NCBI GenBank assembly: GCA_029531795.1
Contig: JAPEIS010000011.1
Span: 1,054,001 to 1,118,000 of the forward strand
Direction: 5' to 3'
Origin: Sclerotinia nivalis
Taxonomy: Eukaryota; Ascomycota; Leotiomycetes; Helotiales; Sclerotiniaceae
Length of the DNA stretch: 64,000 nucleotides
The notes under the pieces are model-generated. The model was not told where the DNA came from and searched no databases. It saw only the letters and a program-made list of their open reading frames with translations. The position numbers were made by a program, and so were the translations under genes. This document shows, one piece after another, positions 48,657 through 59,749 of the stretch (within the stretch, counting starts at the first letter, position 1; each line of letters opens with the position of its first letter).

Positions 48657-49186
48657 ATGTGGTAAGGTTTTAACTCCTCAACACTATTCAACAACTAACA
48701 GAATTCTAGTAAACATATTCTCAACGCGCAAGTTTCCATTCGATCGCCATGTTGTAAGAACAACTTCCTAAGCTATCCTTTCCATACTAACTTCTACCAA
48801 AGGTCGAAAATGGTTTGACTGCGCTGAATGTCATCATGAAGCCGAATCTCACCCTCTGAAGAGAACAACAGAAATGGTATTACAGTTGCCCCCTATGCCC
48901 CGCTCTCTTTGACCCCTCATACTAACCACAGTGCAAGACATTTGCGTGCAAGAAATGTAAAAAGGCATTCCGAAAAGACTTTGCGGACGAGACGGATGAC
49001 GGAGATGAATACTGCCCGCACTGCGATAATCATTATGTTATTAATGCTGTGGAGCCAAAGCCAATGTTGAAATTCGAAGGAGAGGATATCAGGAAGGATA
49101 GTAGAATGATTAAGGATGATCGACTGCAAGGGAAAGATCAGAGAACCATCTTCGATGTGGAGGAGGCTCCAAATAAACTGGGATAA
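48657..49186 (+). CDS. small CHY-type zinc-finger protein, 125 aa, with a 5-nt first coding exon
   Basis: Exons 48657..48661 (ATGTG), 48710..48753, 48803..48876 and 48932..49186 join to MCKHILNAQVSIRSPCCRKW and onward. The ordered Cys/His pattern is CxH, CC, CAECHH, H, C, CKKC, CPHC, ending in a conserved acidic/basic tail (MLKFEGEDIRKDSRMIKDDR). This resembles the zf-CHY family and small ascomycete CHY proteins. A zinc-binding role is likely; the biological role is unknown. All introns are 48-55 bp with canonical ends. Without the tiny first exon the conserved MCKH start is lost, which is why I accept it. Confidence 0.8.
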
Positions 49187-49435
49187 TACGATGCATTACG
49201 AACGCGGAGAGTTAAAAGGAGTTTAATTTAGCGGCATGGACATGGGAAATTGGGATTCAGAGCGATGGTTAATTGGTAGCTAATATGCAGATATGAAGAG
49301 GGACAGAATTTTTGGCACACAATAGTAATTGTGAACCTAGGGTGCATCAGGAGCACCGAAGTTGTGTCATTTCGTCGCTCATTGCTATAGTACAGAGGCT
49401 CTATGAAGTTCAGAAAGTCATAAATATCACCCCAT

Positions 49436-50452
49436 TTATTGGGCAGCAGCATCATCAGGTCCTCTCGTCAAAATCGCAGCAGTACCCCCCGAGCGACCAC
49501 CCTTCTTCTTAGCAGCCTCCTCAGACTTCTCCTGCTCAATGTCCTTCACATATTTCTCAATATCCTCCACTGGCAACATCTCAATGAGCTTGCCCGGTGC
49601 CATGATAGCAATCTCGATATTCTTTGCTCCAGTTTGGACAACTTCCAGTAACGACTTGATTGTCAATTTGATGGTAGCCTCCCGATCCATATCATCCTTG
49701 TGGTTTCTCTCTAAGAACTCTCGTACAGTTTTGCTTGATCTACCGATAGCATTGGCTTTCCTAGGAGCTTGTTAGAGTATATAGAATACATAGAATATGA
49801 ACAACATACCACGCAGAGTAAATTCCAGATGGCTCGGTCTGGTACAATCTTGGAGTCTGATCATTGGGGTCGAATCCTACAATCAAGGTACTAATACCAA
49901 ACGGTCTAACACCACCACTTTGTGTATATCTTTGTTGCACACCAGCCACATACTTTGTGATGTACTCTATTGTAACTGGATCTTCCACTGTAAGACGATG
50001 TGATTGTGCTTCTAATCTTGCTTTATCGACCAAGATTCGTGCATCGGCATTGAGACCTGCAAAGGCGAGGCAAACGTGGGTATCGACGAGACCAATTTTT
50101 GATGGTGTAATACGGGTATCTTGTAACTTCATCGCCGAACGCTTCTCACATCCCAAGACAACAATATCCTTGCCCTTCACTCCAACGGCGCATGTTCCTA
50201 GGTTGATATATAAGCTGTTGTCCACTGATTGTTTATAGCTATCTTAAGTACCTCTTTTGACAGCTTCGAGAGCATATTCGACTTGGAAAACATGACCATC
50301 CGGACTATGGCAGCTGTCAGATAAGTCCCTAAGTATAAACCGTATCGCAAACTAACCTGAAAACTATCATATGTTAGCAGCTACCTTTCGAATATTCGAT
50401 TTACCTAGGGAAATAGCTTACCAGACAACGCTCTATCATATCCTGAAGCCAT
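49436..50452 (-). CDS. PRE6: 20S proteasome subunit alpha-4 (PRE6/PSMA7 type) with a 7-nt microexon
   Basis: Exons 50452..50422, 50363..50357 (TTTTCAG, 7 nt), 50304..50252, 50197..49810 and 49760..49436 join to 267 residues. The N-terminal alpha-subunit signature [20 protein letters not shown] is assembled across the first three exons. [18 protein letters not shown] and the alpha-4-like [13 protein letters not shown] follow. Alpha subunits are non-catalytic outer-ring gate components of the 26S proteasome. The C-terminus is Lys/Gly-rich and a little longer than in yeast. It diverges from the D-2-hydroxyacid dehydrogenase gene (563 bp between starts). Confidence 0.92.
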
Positions 50453-51015
50453 GATTTATGATGATCTGAACCGTAAAGTGAAATGAAATGGAATTTTTTG
50501 GTATCTCGAAAATGATCGAAGCTTAATGGAAAAGCGGGAAAATATTGATGAAGCTTGATGTTTGAACTGCAGGCAGCTCAGCATACGAAGCTACGCGACA
50601 GGAAGGTCCAACAGGCTTGAGCCTGTCCCACAATCCTCAGGCACCCAATTTGACAAGGCTGTCAATTGGAATCTGCGGGCTTGTCCACCAAGGTACCCGC
50701 ACGGATCATGTCAGCACAAGGCAAGATCACAGCCTTCCAAAGTTTGGCCAAAACGCCCCGGGCAACTACGAGCCAAATTCTCTTTCAAAATCTCCGGGAC
50801 AGTTTTTTTCGAGATCGTGAAATCTTCAAGATTTCAAATCTGTAATAAAATATATACTTCTACCAAAAGCCCCAAACTTGAAAGTTCACACAGACATGCA
50901 ACAAAACTTTTGGTAGAGGTGGATCTAAGCTTTGATAAAGCTCGCCATTGCAACCCCACTCCTAATTTTCCCCCGCAAGAATCTGACACGCCTTCTTCAA
51001 TTGACTGTCACAAAC
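50453..51015. promoter_or_regulatory. divergent promoter region, PRE6 / D-2-hydroxyacid dehydrogenase
   Basis: 563 bp between start codons. Open plus-strand frames here (from 50562) are not gene-like. No classical proteasome-associated control element (GGTGGCAAA) was seen by eye. Confidence 0.5.
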
Positions 51016-52741
51016 ATGGCAGTTCGATCACGGATTACTCTCGCAGCTCGCAGAGCTCGAGTATCATCAGCATCGTCTTCATGCTCAAAGATAAGACCAT
51101 TACGACCATTGGTCCAAACTAGACGGCAAAGTACTGCGACTACAGAGGGCAGTGAAGGAGTAGCCAAAGGAACGACTGGTACATCGAAGACCATAAAATT
51201 TACATCCGAAACATATCCCGATATAAAACGAGACTCGAGATTTGCACAAATATCTGAAGAGAATGTGAAGTTTTTCAAGGATTTACTGGGGAAAGAATCT
51301 GCGGTTATTGATGGAGTTACGAAAGATGCTACAGATGATATTGAACCTTTCAATGGAGATTGGATGCGCAAATATAGGGGTCATACAAGTTTGGTTTTGA
51401 AGCCTGGATCTACGGAGGAAGTGAGCAAGATTTTAAAATACTGCAATGATAATATGTTGGCAGTTGTGCCACAAGGTGGGAACACTGGACTTGTAGGAGG
51501 ATCAGTTCCTGTATTTGATGAGATCGTGATCAATATGAGCCGAATGAATCAAATTCGATCATTTGATGAGGTTTCAGGTACTCTCGTTGTAGATGCCGGT
51601 GTTGTTCTGGAAGTCGCCGACAATTATTTGGCAGAGCGCAAACATATATTCCCATTGGATCTAGGCGCAAAAGGATCATGTCATATTGGAGGTAATGTTG
51701 CTACAAATGCTGGAGGTTTGAGGCTGTTACGATATGGAAGTTTACACGGAAATGTTCTTGGTATCGAAGCAGTCCTACCAGATGGAACAATCGTTGATGA
51801 CCTCTCCAAATTACGGAAAAACAATACTGGTTATGATCTGAAACAATTGTTTATCGGTGGCGAGGGCACAATCGGTATAATTACCGGAATATCAATCCTC
51901 TGTCCTCAACGATCAAACGCTACCAATGTCGCATTCTTCGGCCTTGAATCCTTCGAAAAAGTACAAGAAGCTTTCAAAGAAGCCAAAGGTCAACTCTCCG
52001 AGATCCTTTCTGCCTTCGAACTCATGGACAGCCACAGCCAAGATTTGGTTCAAAGAGTAACCAAAAACAAAAGACCATTGGAAGGTGAGTATCCTTTCTA
52101 CTGTCTTATCGAAACAAGTGGTTCCAACTCCGAACATGACCAAGAGAAATTGAATAACTTCCTCGAACATGTTATGGAGAAAGAAATCGTTTCTGATGGT
52201 ACCTTGGCCGAGAACGCAACACAAATTAAAGATCTTTGGGGCTGGAGAGAAGGTATTCCCGAATGTCTTGGCCACTGGGGTGGTGTCTATAAATACGACC
52301 TCTCTATCCCTCTTAAAGAACTCTACCAACTCGTCGAAGACGTACGAGAAAAAATCACTGAAGCTGGTCTCATCGGCGATACCGAAGATCACCCAGTCGT
52401 AGGCGTAGTAGGTTATGGACATATGGGAGATTCAAATTTGCATCTCAATGTAGCAACGCGAAGCTATGATAAGAGAGTTGAGCAAGCATTAGAACCATTT
52501 GTATACGAATGGGTTGCAAAGAGAAATGGGAGTATTAGTGCCGAACATGGACTAGGTTTGGCGAAGAAGAATTACATCGGATATAGTAGGAGTAAGACGA
52601 TGATTGGATTGATGAAGGGGATCAAGAACCTTTATGATCCAGTAAGCTTTCCTATCCTGTCCTGTCCTGGGATAATTTGACGTGTAGACATGTACTAACG
52701 TTTGATAGAATGGGATCATGAATCCATATAAATACATTTGA
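51016..52741 (+). CDS. DLD2: mitochondrial FAD-linked D-2-hydroxyglutarate / D-lactate dehydrogenase
   Basis: Exons 51016..52641 and 52709..52741 give 552 residues. The N-terminus (RITLAARRARVSSASSS) is a strong mitochondrial presequence. The FAD_binding_4 (PCMH) domain has VVPQGGNTGLVGGSVPV and GGNVATNAGGLRLLRYGSLH. The FAD-oxidase C-terminal domain has GYGHMGDSNLHLNV and SAEHGLGLAKK. The enzyme oxidises D-2-hydroxyglutarate and/or D-lactate, passing electrons to respiratory carriers; Dld2/D2HGDH is closer than cytochrome-type Dld1 by the C-terminal sequence. GDSN replaces the commoner GDGN. The short last exon supplies NGIMNPYKYI; if the intron is kept, the protein instead ends in 12 unrelated residues. 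An in-frame upstream ATG at 50932 exists. Confidence 0.9.
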
Positions 52742-53702
52742 GGGGATATAGAGGCATTGCAGTTGTAGTCTAGGAATACCACATGTTCATATGGGATTTG
52801 GATATCAATTTTGGGGAATATGAAGGTGAATGAATAGGTGAATGAAGGTCTGTAAATACTATCTACCAAAATACTCGGGGTATATTAACTCCACACACAT
52901 AGCTATCTCGCACAAGGAGAATCAGAAAGTCAAATCACACGCGTTGCAGACTTTCATGTCAAGTATGAACACCATTAGCTACCTATTCACCTTATTACCT
53001 ATTTATCCCTCACCAACGTTAGAAACAACTTTGAATCTACGAATAAACCTATCTTTAAACCATCAATGCACCCCCATCGAGCTCCGTTCATATATATCCC
53101 TCCCCCAATATACCCCCACTCAAAAATTCCCCCTCCCCCTCCCTCCAATCCTCAATCTTCAATCCTTTTTTGCTCAAAAATCTTTAATATCTTCCTACTC
53201 CATTCACCCATCAACCCACCTACCTTCCACATCCTCACCATATACATTTTTCAATCCCAATTTTTCTAATCCCACTAATCTCCTTTTTATATGTATTGAA
53301 GAACAGGAAGGTGTTAGATTGTATCCAAAAGGGAGAAGGGAGGAGGGAGAAAGGGGGAAGATTTTTGGAAAGTGGTGAACTGGTGAGGGGGTGTGAGGGA
53401 CATCACAGAGGTCGGAGAGGATATGTAGGGAGGATTTCGTGTTGGGTTTCTTGGGGTGGGATGAGATTATAGTTGTGTGAGATTATATTTTATGTACAAT
53501 TTGCGAAAGAGAGTAGAGCCTACGATGTAGGGAGGTGGGGATGATTGTGTATAAGTATAATAACTCAAAAGATATTACGACTCAAAAGGTATACTGACCC
53601 GAAGAGCATATTGGACTGGAGAACGGAGCAGATAGAACTCAATATTGCATTTCATAAATGTACCCTCCAAGACTATATATCGATCCTCACGTATTGACCT
53701 AG
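52742..53702. other. intergenic tract without a supported gene
   Basis: 961 bp. A 178-codon plus frame (52842-53378) exists but its translation is low-complexity Pro/Ser/Leu from a C/T-rich strand and has no domain, so it is not called. GGGAGAAGGG-type purine runs occur at 53325-53375. Confidence 0.5.
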
Positions 53703-54455
53703 TCACTCCCTTTTAAGCTCGAGAGCCGCATTGGGGCATTGCAACTGGGCATCTAAGAGGTCCATGGCTATATCTCCGGTCTCTAAGACAAAGTCTCTGA
53801 ATTCGACTTCTTCCATGAGGATCCGCAGAACACGATTCTCGAGGACATGCTGCAGGATAATGCGTCTGAGGGGCTTTTTCGACCGCGGAAGACGTCTATA
53901 ATCGAGCTGCAATATTGTGATTGCTTTGCCTGCTATGCGTTCATCAGATGGTGGAATGTTTAGTAGTTCGTCGGCAGGTCGTAGACTGTTTGATAAGATG
54001 ATACTTCGAGCCTCAGAGCCGCCTCCCCCTTCAAAAAATGGATATTCCATTTGTTCCCTTTGACGTAGAGCTTGGCGACAGTAACAACGTCACATCCATC
54101 CATCATCGAAAGAGGCGTAAGAGAGAAATTCGACCAATTTTTGAACGATATGGAGATCAGCCTCGTCAAAGTCCAGTAATATCTCACAAGCGAAACCCCC
54201 CTGACACTCGAGGATAGCTGTCTTTCAGGGTAAACTGTGATAGCTTACTTGCCAAAGACTATTTACTTTAGTCGCAAGACACTCGGATTGTACACAAACG
54301 ACAACTTCTGTGCACTCGAAAGAGTTTTTCAGGGCATTTTATGGTGAGATCTGAGTATTTGTCACATTCCTTGAAAATCTTCAGTGTCTGTTAGGTCTCG
54401 ATAATATGACGTATAATTTTGACTTACCACTCGCCCAGCCGATTGACATTAGCCA
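53703..54455 (-). pseudogene. BTB/POZ-domain pseudogene (copy 1)
   Basis: BTB blocks appear in the right order on the minus strand but in different frames. KYSDLTIKCPEKLFRVHRS (near 54350-54305), then, one base off, VCVQSECLATKVN, then EILLDFDEADLHIVQKLVEFL (near 54180-54120), then a different frame with AKLYVKGNKWNI, and finally PLRRIILQHVLENRVLRI...EEVEFRDF in the frame ending at 53703. At least three frame changes and an in-frame stop prevent one product. A 31-bp gtaagc...acag segment at ~54,250-54,220 lies where the intact paralogue has an intron. It resembles the intact BTB gene at 58.8 kb but is more diverged than copy 2. Confidence 0.7.
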
Positions 54456-54728
54456 TTCTCCAAATTGACCCAGCAAATGTCGCTAGTCCGATTCTGGCAA
54501 TTGTAATGATTTGGCTATGTATTGCGACACAGAACACGATCTTATTCTTGGAAGAAGTTGGGAAATCGAGACAATTCATGCTGGTATTGGTGAACTATGC
54601 CTGAAGCTAGGAGAACTCGCGGTCCAAATGGCTTAGAATATTCCTACAGCTTGTGGATACCCCACTGTCTTTCATCACACCAAACTCACGATGATTGCCA
54701 GGTTGCTTTGGACATTACATGATCCCGT
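54456..54728. other. short spacer
   Basis: 273 bp between the BTB pseudogene and the minus-strand unknown gene; nothing recognised. A 61-codon plus frame spans part of it and is not supported. Confidence 0.5.
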
Positions 54729-56171
54729 TCAAGGAATATTGTCAACATTCTTGCCCCTTCTATCAATATCTGTAGACCTCAACAAGCTTCGTAAACTTCC
54801 TTCCGCATGCGATCCACTTCTAGCCCTACCCTGAAATGTTCGTACTGGGCTGGGTGGTTTACTCCAGGGTAGCCATGAACTCAAATTACTGAGTATGGAC
54901 GATCTCGGTGAGGTCTCAGGCCTTAAAGTAGAAGCTATTGACTCATTGCGTATCAAGGTAGGCTTTGGCAATGTCATCTCATGGAAAGTGTAAGGCCGGT
55001 TGGGAGTATGTTTATCAAAGGCAGGCATATGTTCAAGGTCCGCAGCTGATGTTTGAGGTCGAGCAGGTTCGCTAATAAGAAAGGTAGGAGATGCAACTTG
55101 GGGTTTATGTTCCTGTTTGAAGCTTTGAGCATTGTCTATAATCATTGACGCGAATGTGGCAGATTTGGACCTGACGTGCTTGTGGGGAGGTTGCCTTTCA
55201 GATATCGTTCCGGGGGCTACAGAGTCTCCTATCACTTCGGAACTTGAAGGTGATACTTCAACCTCCTTCCTTGCTGCTCTGCCACGAACCTCATCTTCCA
55301 GGACAGCGGCGGGCTTTTTCCTGGATTTATCCTCATCAGAAGACCTTGACGATGACATGATGGTTTCTAGGGTACCATAAGCAACAGATTTCCCTCTTCG
55401 ACTTCCTCTTGAGCTTCGTGTAAAATGTCTTGTAGGGGTTTGATCCGGCTCAACGGCTTGTAATGTTGATACACCTAAATCTACCCCTGAAGCAGTGCCA
55501 ATTTGTGGTATGCGATCTCCGGAACCATGAGGGGGGTGATGAAATTCGTGTTGATTTGCCAAACTATACTTGCTCCTAGCACATATCTCCGCGATCCTTT
55601 CTAAATCCTCACTCACACCATTTTTTATATCATCCATTATTCCCTTGAAGCTAAAAGCTTCCACTGGTGGAAGTTTCATATCCATTTTGTTTGATGCTAT
55701 GCCCCCTGTTCCATTCTGCTTTTTGACAGCGATAGTATCTCGTTGTTGAGAGCGAGGTCGAGCAGCTCCCGAATAAGTCCGCACAATCACCGGTTGATTG
55801 AATGTTTCTCCGGTAGATTTGGCATAACTATGATGAGATCGATTTGCGCCGTTGAGAGAGCGAAGAGCTGCAAGACGATGTGCGACCTTTGCTTCGTCTA
55901 GGATATGTTCACCACGAGCAGCTTCTTCCGATTCCACAAGGCTTGCAGTTGAAGTATTAGAAGTCCATAAAGCTGGTGAAAGGAAATGAAGTGGAAGTGA
56001 ATGACGTCTATTATTTTTGTTATTATTATCGGTATTTGAATTCAGATGATTATTTTGATTGAAGCTGGAATTTGAATTGTGCTGATTTGAGGAAGTTTTT
56101 GAAGTGGTGTGAGGTCGCATGTGAGGGGTTGATGCATCTCGCACAATGAATGATGTTCCAGTGGTTGTCAT
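54729..56171 (-). CDS. disordered ascomycete protein of unknown function, 480 aa
   Basis: Single open frame of 480 codons from ATG 56171 (MTTTGTSFIVRDASTPHMRP). It is rich in Ser, Asn and Arg, with an Asn/His tract near residues 25-60 from AAT/AAC repeats. Short ordered-looking blocks are LDEAKVAHRLAALRSLNGAN (~95) and VEAFSFKGIMDDIKNGVSEDLERIAEICARSKYSLANQHE split across ~170-210, the second probably an amphipathic helix. The C-terminal SSWLPWSKPPSPVR is a proline/tryptophan motif. RRxS and SP sites are frequent. An earlier in-frame ATG (56195) adds eight residues. I do not recognise the family. It diverges from the next gene. Confidence 0.7.
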   Translation of the reverse strand: MTTTGTSFIVRDASTPHMRPHTTSKTSSNQHNSNSSFNQNNHLNSNTDNNNKNNRRHSLPLHFLSPALWTSNTSTASLVESEEAARGEHILDEAKVAHRLAALRSLNGANRSHHSYAKSTGETFNQPVIVRTYSGAARPRSQQRDTIAVKKQNGTGGIASNKMDMKLPPVEAFSFKGIMDDIKNGVSEDLERIAEICARSKYSLANQHEFHHPPHGSGDRIPQIGTASGVDLGVSTLQAVEPDQTPTRHFTRSSRGSRRGKSVAYGTLETIMSSSRSSDEDKSRKKPAAVLEDEVRGRAARKEVEVSPSSSEVIGDSVAPGTISERQPPHKHVRSKSATFASMIIDNAQSFKQEHKPQVASPTFLISEPARPQTSAADLEHMPAFDKHTPNRPYTFHEMTLPKPTLIRNESIASTLRPETSPRSSILSNLSSWLPWSKPPSPVRTFQGRARSGSHAEGSLRSLLRSTDIDRRGKNVDNIP

Positions 56172-56870
56172 GATGTGGATACTTTTCTCTTTCAATCTCT
56201 CTCAGGATTGGAAAAGGCAAGACATTGTCTTGTTGTTGTTTCCTTTTTAATTTCAATTCGCAAGTATTACCAGCATTGGGGAAGTATGTGAAAAAGAAGC
56301 ATTTGCTGCATTTACATGGGCATTTATTCGTATGAATATATGAAATAGGAGATTCAATGTTGTGTTGTGTTGTCAAATACTCTTCTCAAAATTATGAAGT
56401 TTCGTGGCAAGCTCCCTATGGTTCTTTTTTTATTTATCAGAGCCAGTCAAGCCGAGTTCCAAAGATTTGGAAGTGGCTTGTTTGCGGTGAAGGATCAGAA
56501 AGGAGAGAAGTAAAAAGTGAATTTATTGGTTGATGTTGATGTTGATCTAGAGGGAAGGAAGAAACGATATGATAATATGATATGGAATCAAATCATTGGT
56601 TGAATTGATCGTATAGTGTCCTAGGTACTAATCAACACTAAAAGCTGAGGATGAGCCTTGCCTGTATTCGAGCCGTGCCTTTCCGTTCAACGCTAAATTA
56701 ATTTATAGACCCCGCAAAAATGTCAGTCAACCTCCCAATCTCATAATCTATCTTATCAACAACCAGCCATCTTTCATCGATTTTGACATTGTTGATGAGA
56801 CCACTACCTTTTCCAAAGCTTATTGCATTATATTGCCGACATTTATAATAGTAGCATTGTCCAAAGCACA
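56172..56870. promoter_or_regulatory. divergent promoter region of two unknown genes
   Basis: 699 bp between start codons. It contains CTAGGTA near 56621 and TTGATGTTGATGTTGA (56530-56546). No other gene. Confidence 0.5.
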
Positions 56871-58304
56871 ATGGCAAAATCGTCGAATTCCGATAACATC
56901 GATAAAGGCTCTAAAGATAGTCAATCCGATTCCGATAACCCCTTCATTCGTTTCAGACACTTCGCCGATGAGCACGTCAGTTCAATTCTTCAAGGCTTCA
57001 TTGGACTGCCATCTGCATTTGCGAAGCCCCAAAGTCATTCGCAATGGTCCGTATTCGATGAGGATTTAAGAAGAAGAGATGAACTACAAGCAAGGCGGAG
57101 GGGATTGAAGGAGGCCGAAGAGGCGAGAAGTGAGAATAGAACAGCATCGGAGAATGATGAAGTCCAGATACCTGTGAAGAAATCACAAGCCTCTCATAAC
57201 CAAATGGATCTTAATCACTTCTTTCCTGACCGGAGGATGAATATTTTCGGATCTTACGATATTCCACTCTATTCGCCCCTGCATTCGCCATTGGCTGCTC
57301 CTTTCCCTGATAACCTTAGGCATACTATGAGTTCTTTTGCTGCTATGATGTTATACAAAGCCGATGCAAATGATATTTCACTAATGCCTTATCTTCTTTG
57401 CTCGCCATATTCGCCCCTAATTCTATCTCTTGGTCAATCTATCCTTGCGCATCATAGAATATATGATGCGCGTAGGGGTTTCGGAACGTACGATGCGACT
57501 CATAGGGCTGCTCCTCGAGACGATTTTCCTTATTGCGAAGCATTTGAAGACCTACTCCTTACTGGCCAAGGTAAAAGTCGGCACATAGAAGTTCCATCCA
57601 AATACCTCAAGTCAAAAGCCAGCTCAGAACCGACAAGTATTAGTTCAACAGTAGAGAGTGGATTGAATTGGATTGAACGACTTCGAGGATTGGGCATACT
57701 TCATCTGCCTAGTTCGGATTTAAGCAATGCTTTCAATGAGTCTCGCTTGTCTGAACAGGAGAGTGATCCTAGCAATCAAGATTCAAGTCAATCTATCGCC
57801 CGGGTCAAACGATTGATGAAGGATGCCGAGACCGAAGAACAAATGTACGAGAGTTTTCTTACCACACCTGATCAATTTTTCACCAAAGTTGAGTCTACCC
57901 TCACTGCCGTGGAAAGATTAATGAAGAGCAAGAGTATTCCATTCGAAGAAGCTCGTGGAGCAGCTTTCTCGGACGTGCAAGAGGTCCATACGAGTGAGAA
58001 ATCAATTTCACAACCAACAGAACCAAAGCGAGAAGTATCCTCAAGCTCAACCGTCGAACATTACACCAATGAAGATGGAAGTGTGGAAACAACAATTCGT
58101 GTATGGAAAAGATTTGACGATGGAAGTGAAACAGAAACAACATCTAGCCATACAGTTGACAGAGCAACCCGACGTCGCGATCTTGCTAGTGCTGGTTTCC
58201 ACCCTGACGAGTTTGAATTGTCGCAACGGGAAGTGGAGAATGATGACCAGGAAAACAAGCCACGAACCAAGAAGAATACAAAATCAGGTTGGTTTTGGAA
58301 TTGA
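56871..58304 (+). CDS. conserved fungal protein of unknown function, 477 aa
   Basis: Intronless frame from ATG 56871 (MAKSSNSDNIDKGSKDSQSD); an in-frame ATG at 56823 would add 16 residues. Conserved-looking blocks: DNPFIRFRHFADEHVSSILQ (~23-42) with GFIGLPSAF; RRRDELQARRRGLKEAEEAR (charged helix ~65); SLMPYLLCSPYSPLILS (~185); a C-terminal segment typical of stress-linked fungal proteins, EHYTNEDGSVETTIRVWKRF with DGSETETTSSHT. No transmembrane segment or catalytic motif. Function unknown. Confidence 0.75.
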   Translation: MAKSSNSDNIDKGSKDSQSDSDNPFIRFRHFADEHVSSILQGFIGLPSAFAKPQSHSQWSVFDEDLRRRDELQARRRGLKEAEEARSENRTASENDEVQIPVKKSQASHNQMDLNHFFPDRRMNIFGSYDIPLYSPLHSPLAAPFPDNLRHTMSSFAAMMLYKADANDISLMPYLLCSPYSPLILSLGQSILAHHRIYDARRGFGTYDATHRAAPRDDFPYCEAFEDLLLTGQGKSRHIEVPSKYLKSKASSEPTSISSTVESGLNWIERLRGLGILHLPSSDLSNAFNESRLSEQESDPSNQDSSQSIARVKRLMKDAETEEQMYESFLTTPDQFFTKVESTLTAVERLMKSKSIPFEEARGAAFSDVQEVHTSEKSISQPTEPKREVSSSSTVEHYTNEDGSVETTIRVWKRFDDGSETETTSSHTVDRATRRRDLASAGFHPDEFELSQREVENDDQENKPRTKKNTKSGWFWN

Positions 58305-58756
58305 ATGACTGGACGTTCGTATGTTTTGGGTTTGTATATCATAGGTAGGACAGGCAACTGGAGTTTGGTGATTGGATAAAAATGCGACCATTTCGATTTA
58401 CAATACAGTATGCTACATTCGTCAATTATTTTTATAAATACCAAGCTTGGGCGGCAGATGTTGACTAAATTTGTGGCACTCGTTTGATTTTTATTACGGA
58501 ATGCTGAAGAATAATTGGAGCGGAGAATTTAAGGCGCATGACCCCATATTTGCTTCTCCATGGGGAACATTTCCCATGTTTTTCATTCAATAGTACAAGT
58601 ACTTCAAACCCAATTCTACTTCCTACAATAAACAACTAAATCCATGGCTCGCTCTTTCCAAATACTTCTCTCTATGTCAAAAGTTTGTCAGACTAGCCAG
58701 CTCATTTTTCGGAAAAGAAAAAGTACAAACATCAGCCCCTATCCAAAGTCACAAAG
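58305..58756. promoter_or_regulatory. intergenic, promoter of the BTB gene
   Basis: 452 bp, AT-rich; the last 120 bp are C/T-rich. Nothing else seen. Confidence 0.5.
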
Positions 58757-59749
58757 ATGCCGCCGATGAGATCAAGCGATAATTATTCAGTCGAATCTAA
58801 AGCCCTATGGGCTAGGTATGGTTTCAGAACCTATTGTCGTGTAGGCTAATTTCACTGATGAGATTAGGATGATGGAAGCAAATGAATATAGTGATTTCGT
58901 TATCAAGTGCCACCCAAGGACATTCCATGTCCATCGAATCGTCGTTTGCACCCAATCGAAGCCAATACAGGCTGCAGCAAATGGAAATTTCCTGGTTAGC
59001 TCCTATTTCTTCATCTGTTTGACCAACTCAACTGACAGTTGAAAAATGTATACTTTGCTCAATCATTGCTGAGATTAGTACAGGAATCTGTCACTGGTGT
59101 TCTCGACCTAGTGGATGATGACCCCAGCACTGTCGCAAGAATGATCAACTTCTTTTACCTCCAAGATTATGACGATTCCGAGACGAATGAAGAAGCTAAG
59201 GAAGGTTATGGACGTCTTTTAATCAATACAATGGTATATATCATTGGCGACAAATACGATATTCAAGGTCTCAAAACTCTCGCAAAAAGAAAGTACGAAG
59301 CAGCCATAGACACCGAATGGAATGCCCCTTCTTTCTCGGCCAGTCTAGAGCTTATGTACGAGGAGCTCCCAGAGAGTGATACGTGTCTTACGTCGCTTGC
59401 CCTTCAAACTGCAGGCAAACATGTGAAAGAACTCAAAGATAAAGAGGAATTTGCTAGTCTGTGCAAAAATAACCCGGCGATCGCCTACGACCTGTTCACG
59501 ACGGCTGCCTCACAATCTCCGGCAACCATTTGCCAACCTAAGGCGCATATGGAAGCCAGAGAATTTTGTCCCAAAGGCCATAGTTTCACACATCTTAAAG
59601 ATATACATGCAATGTATGATACGAACTTGGGGAAATGGAAGGTGAAATGTCCGAATTGTGCTATGCAGAAGGTGTGTTATAGATCGGATAATTCGTGTGA
59701 CAAGGAGGCGAGGTGGGATGGGGTCGGGGTCGGTTATTGGTATTTATGA
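58757..59749 (+). CDS. BTB/POZ-domain protein with a cysteine-containing C-terminus (intact paralogue)
   Basis: Exons 58757..58815, 58868..58994 and 59084..59749 give 283 residues. The BTB domain spans ~22-120: EYSDFVIKCHPRTFHVHRIV, VCTQSKPIQAAANGNF, then ESVTGVLDLVDDDPSTVARM and a final IGDKYDIQGLKTLAKRKYE. The second intron (58995-59083) was placed so that NGNFL joins ESVTG, the usual BTB order. The C-terminal ~50 residues have FCPKGHSF and KCPNCAMQKVC, possibly a small zinc ribbon. Such fungal BTB proteins lack Kelch repeats, are often multi-copy and lineage-specific, and may act as Cullin-3 adaptors, but no partner can be inferred. Related broken copies lie at 53.7 and 60.6 kb. Confidence 0.85.

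Noticed and set aside
50562..51122. 186-codon plus-strand frame overlapping the start of the D-2-hydroxyacid dehydrogenase gene
   Set aside because: Shadow of the dehydrogenase coding start in another frame; no recognisable content.
52842..53378. 178-codon plus-strand frame after the D-2-hydroxyacid dehydrogenase gene
   Set aside because: Low-complexity Pro/Ser/Leu translation of a C/T-rich strand, with no domain and no promoter spacing; probably chance plus the 3' untranslated region.
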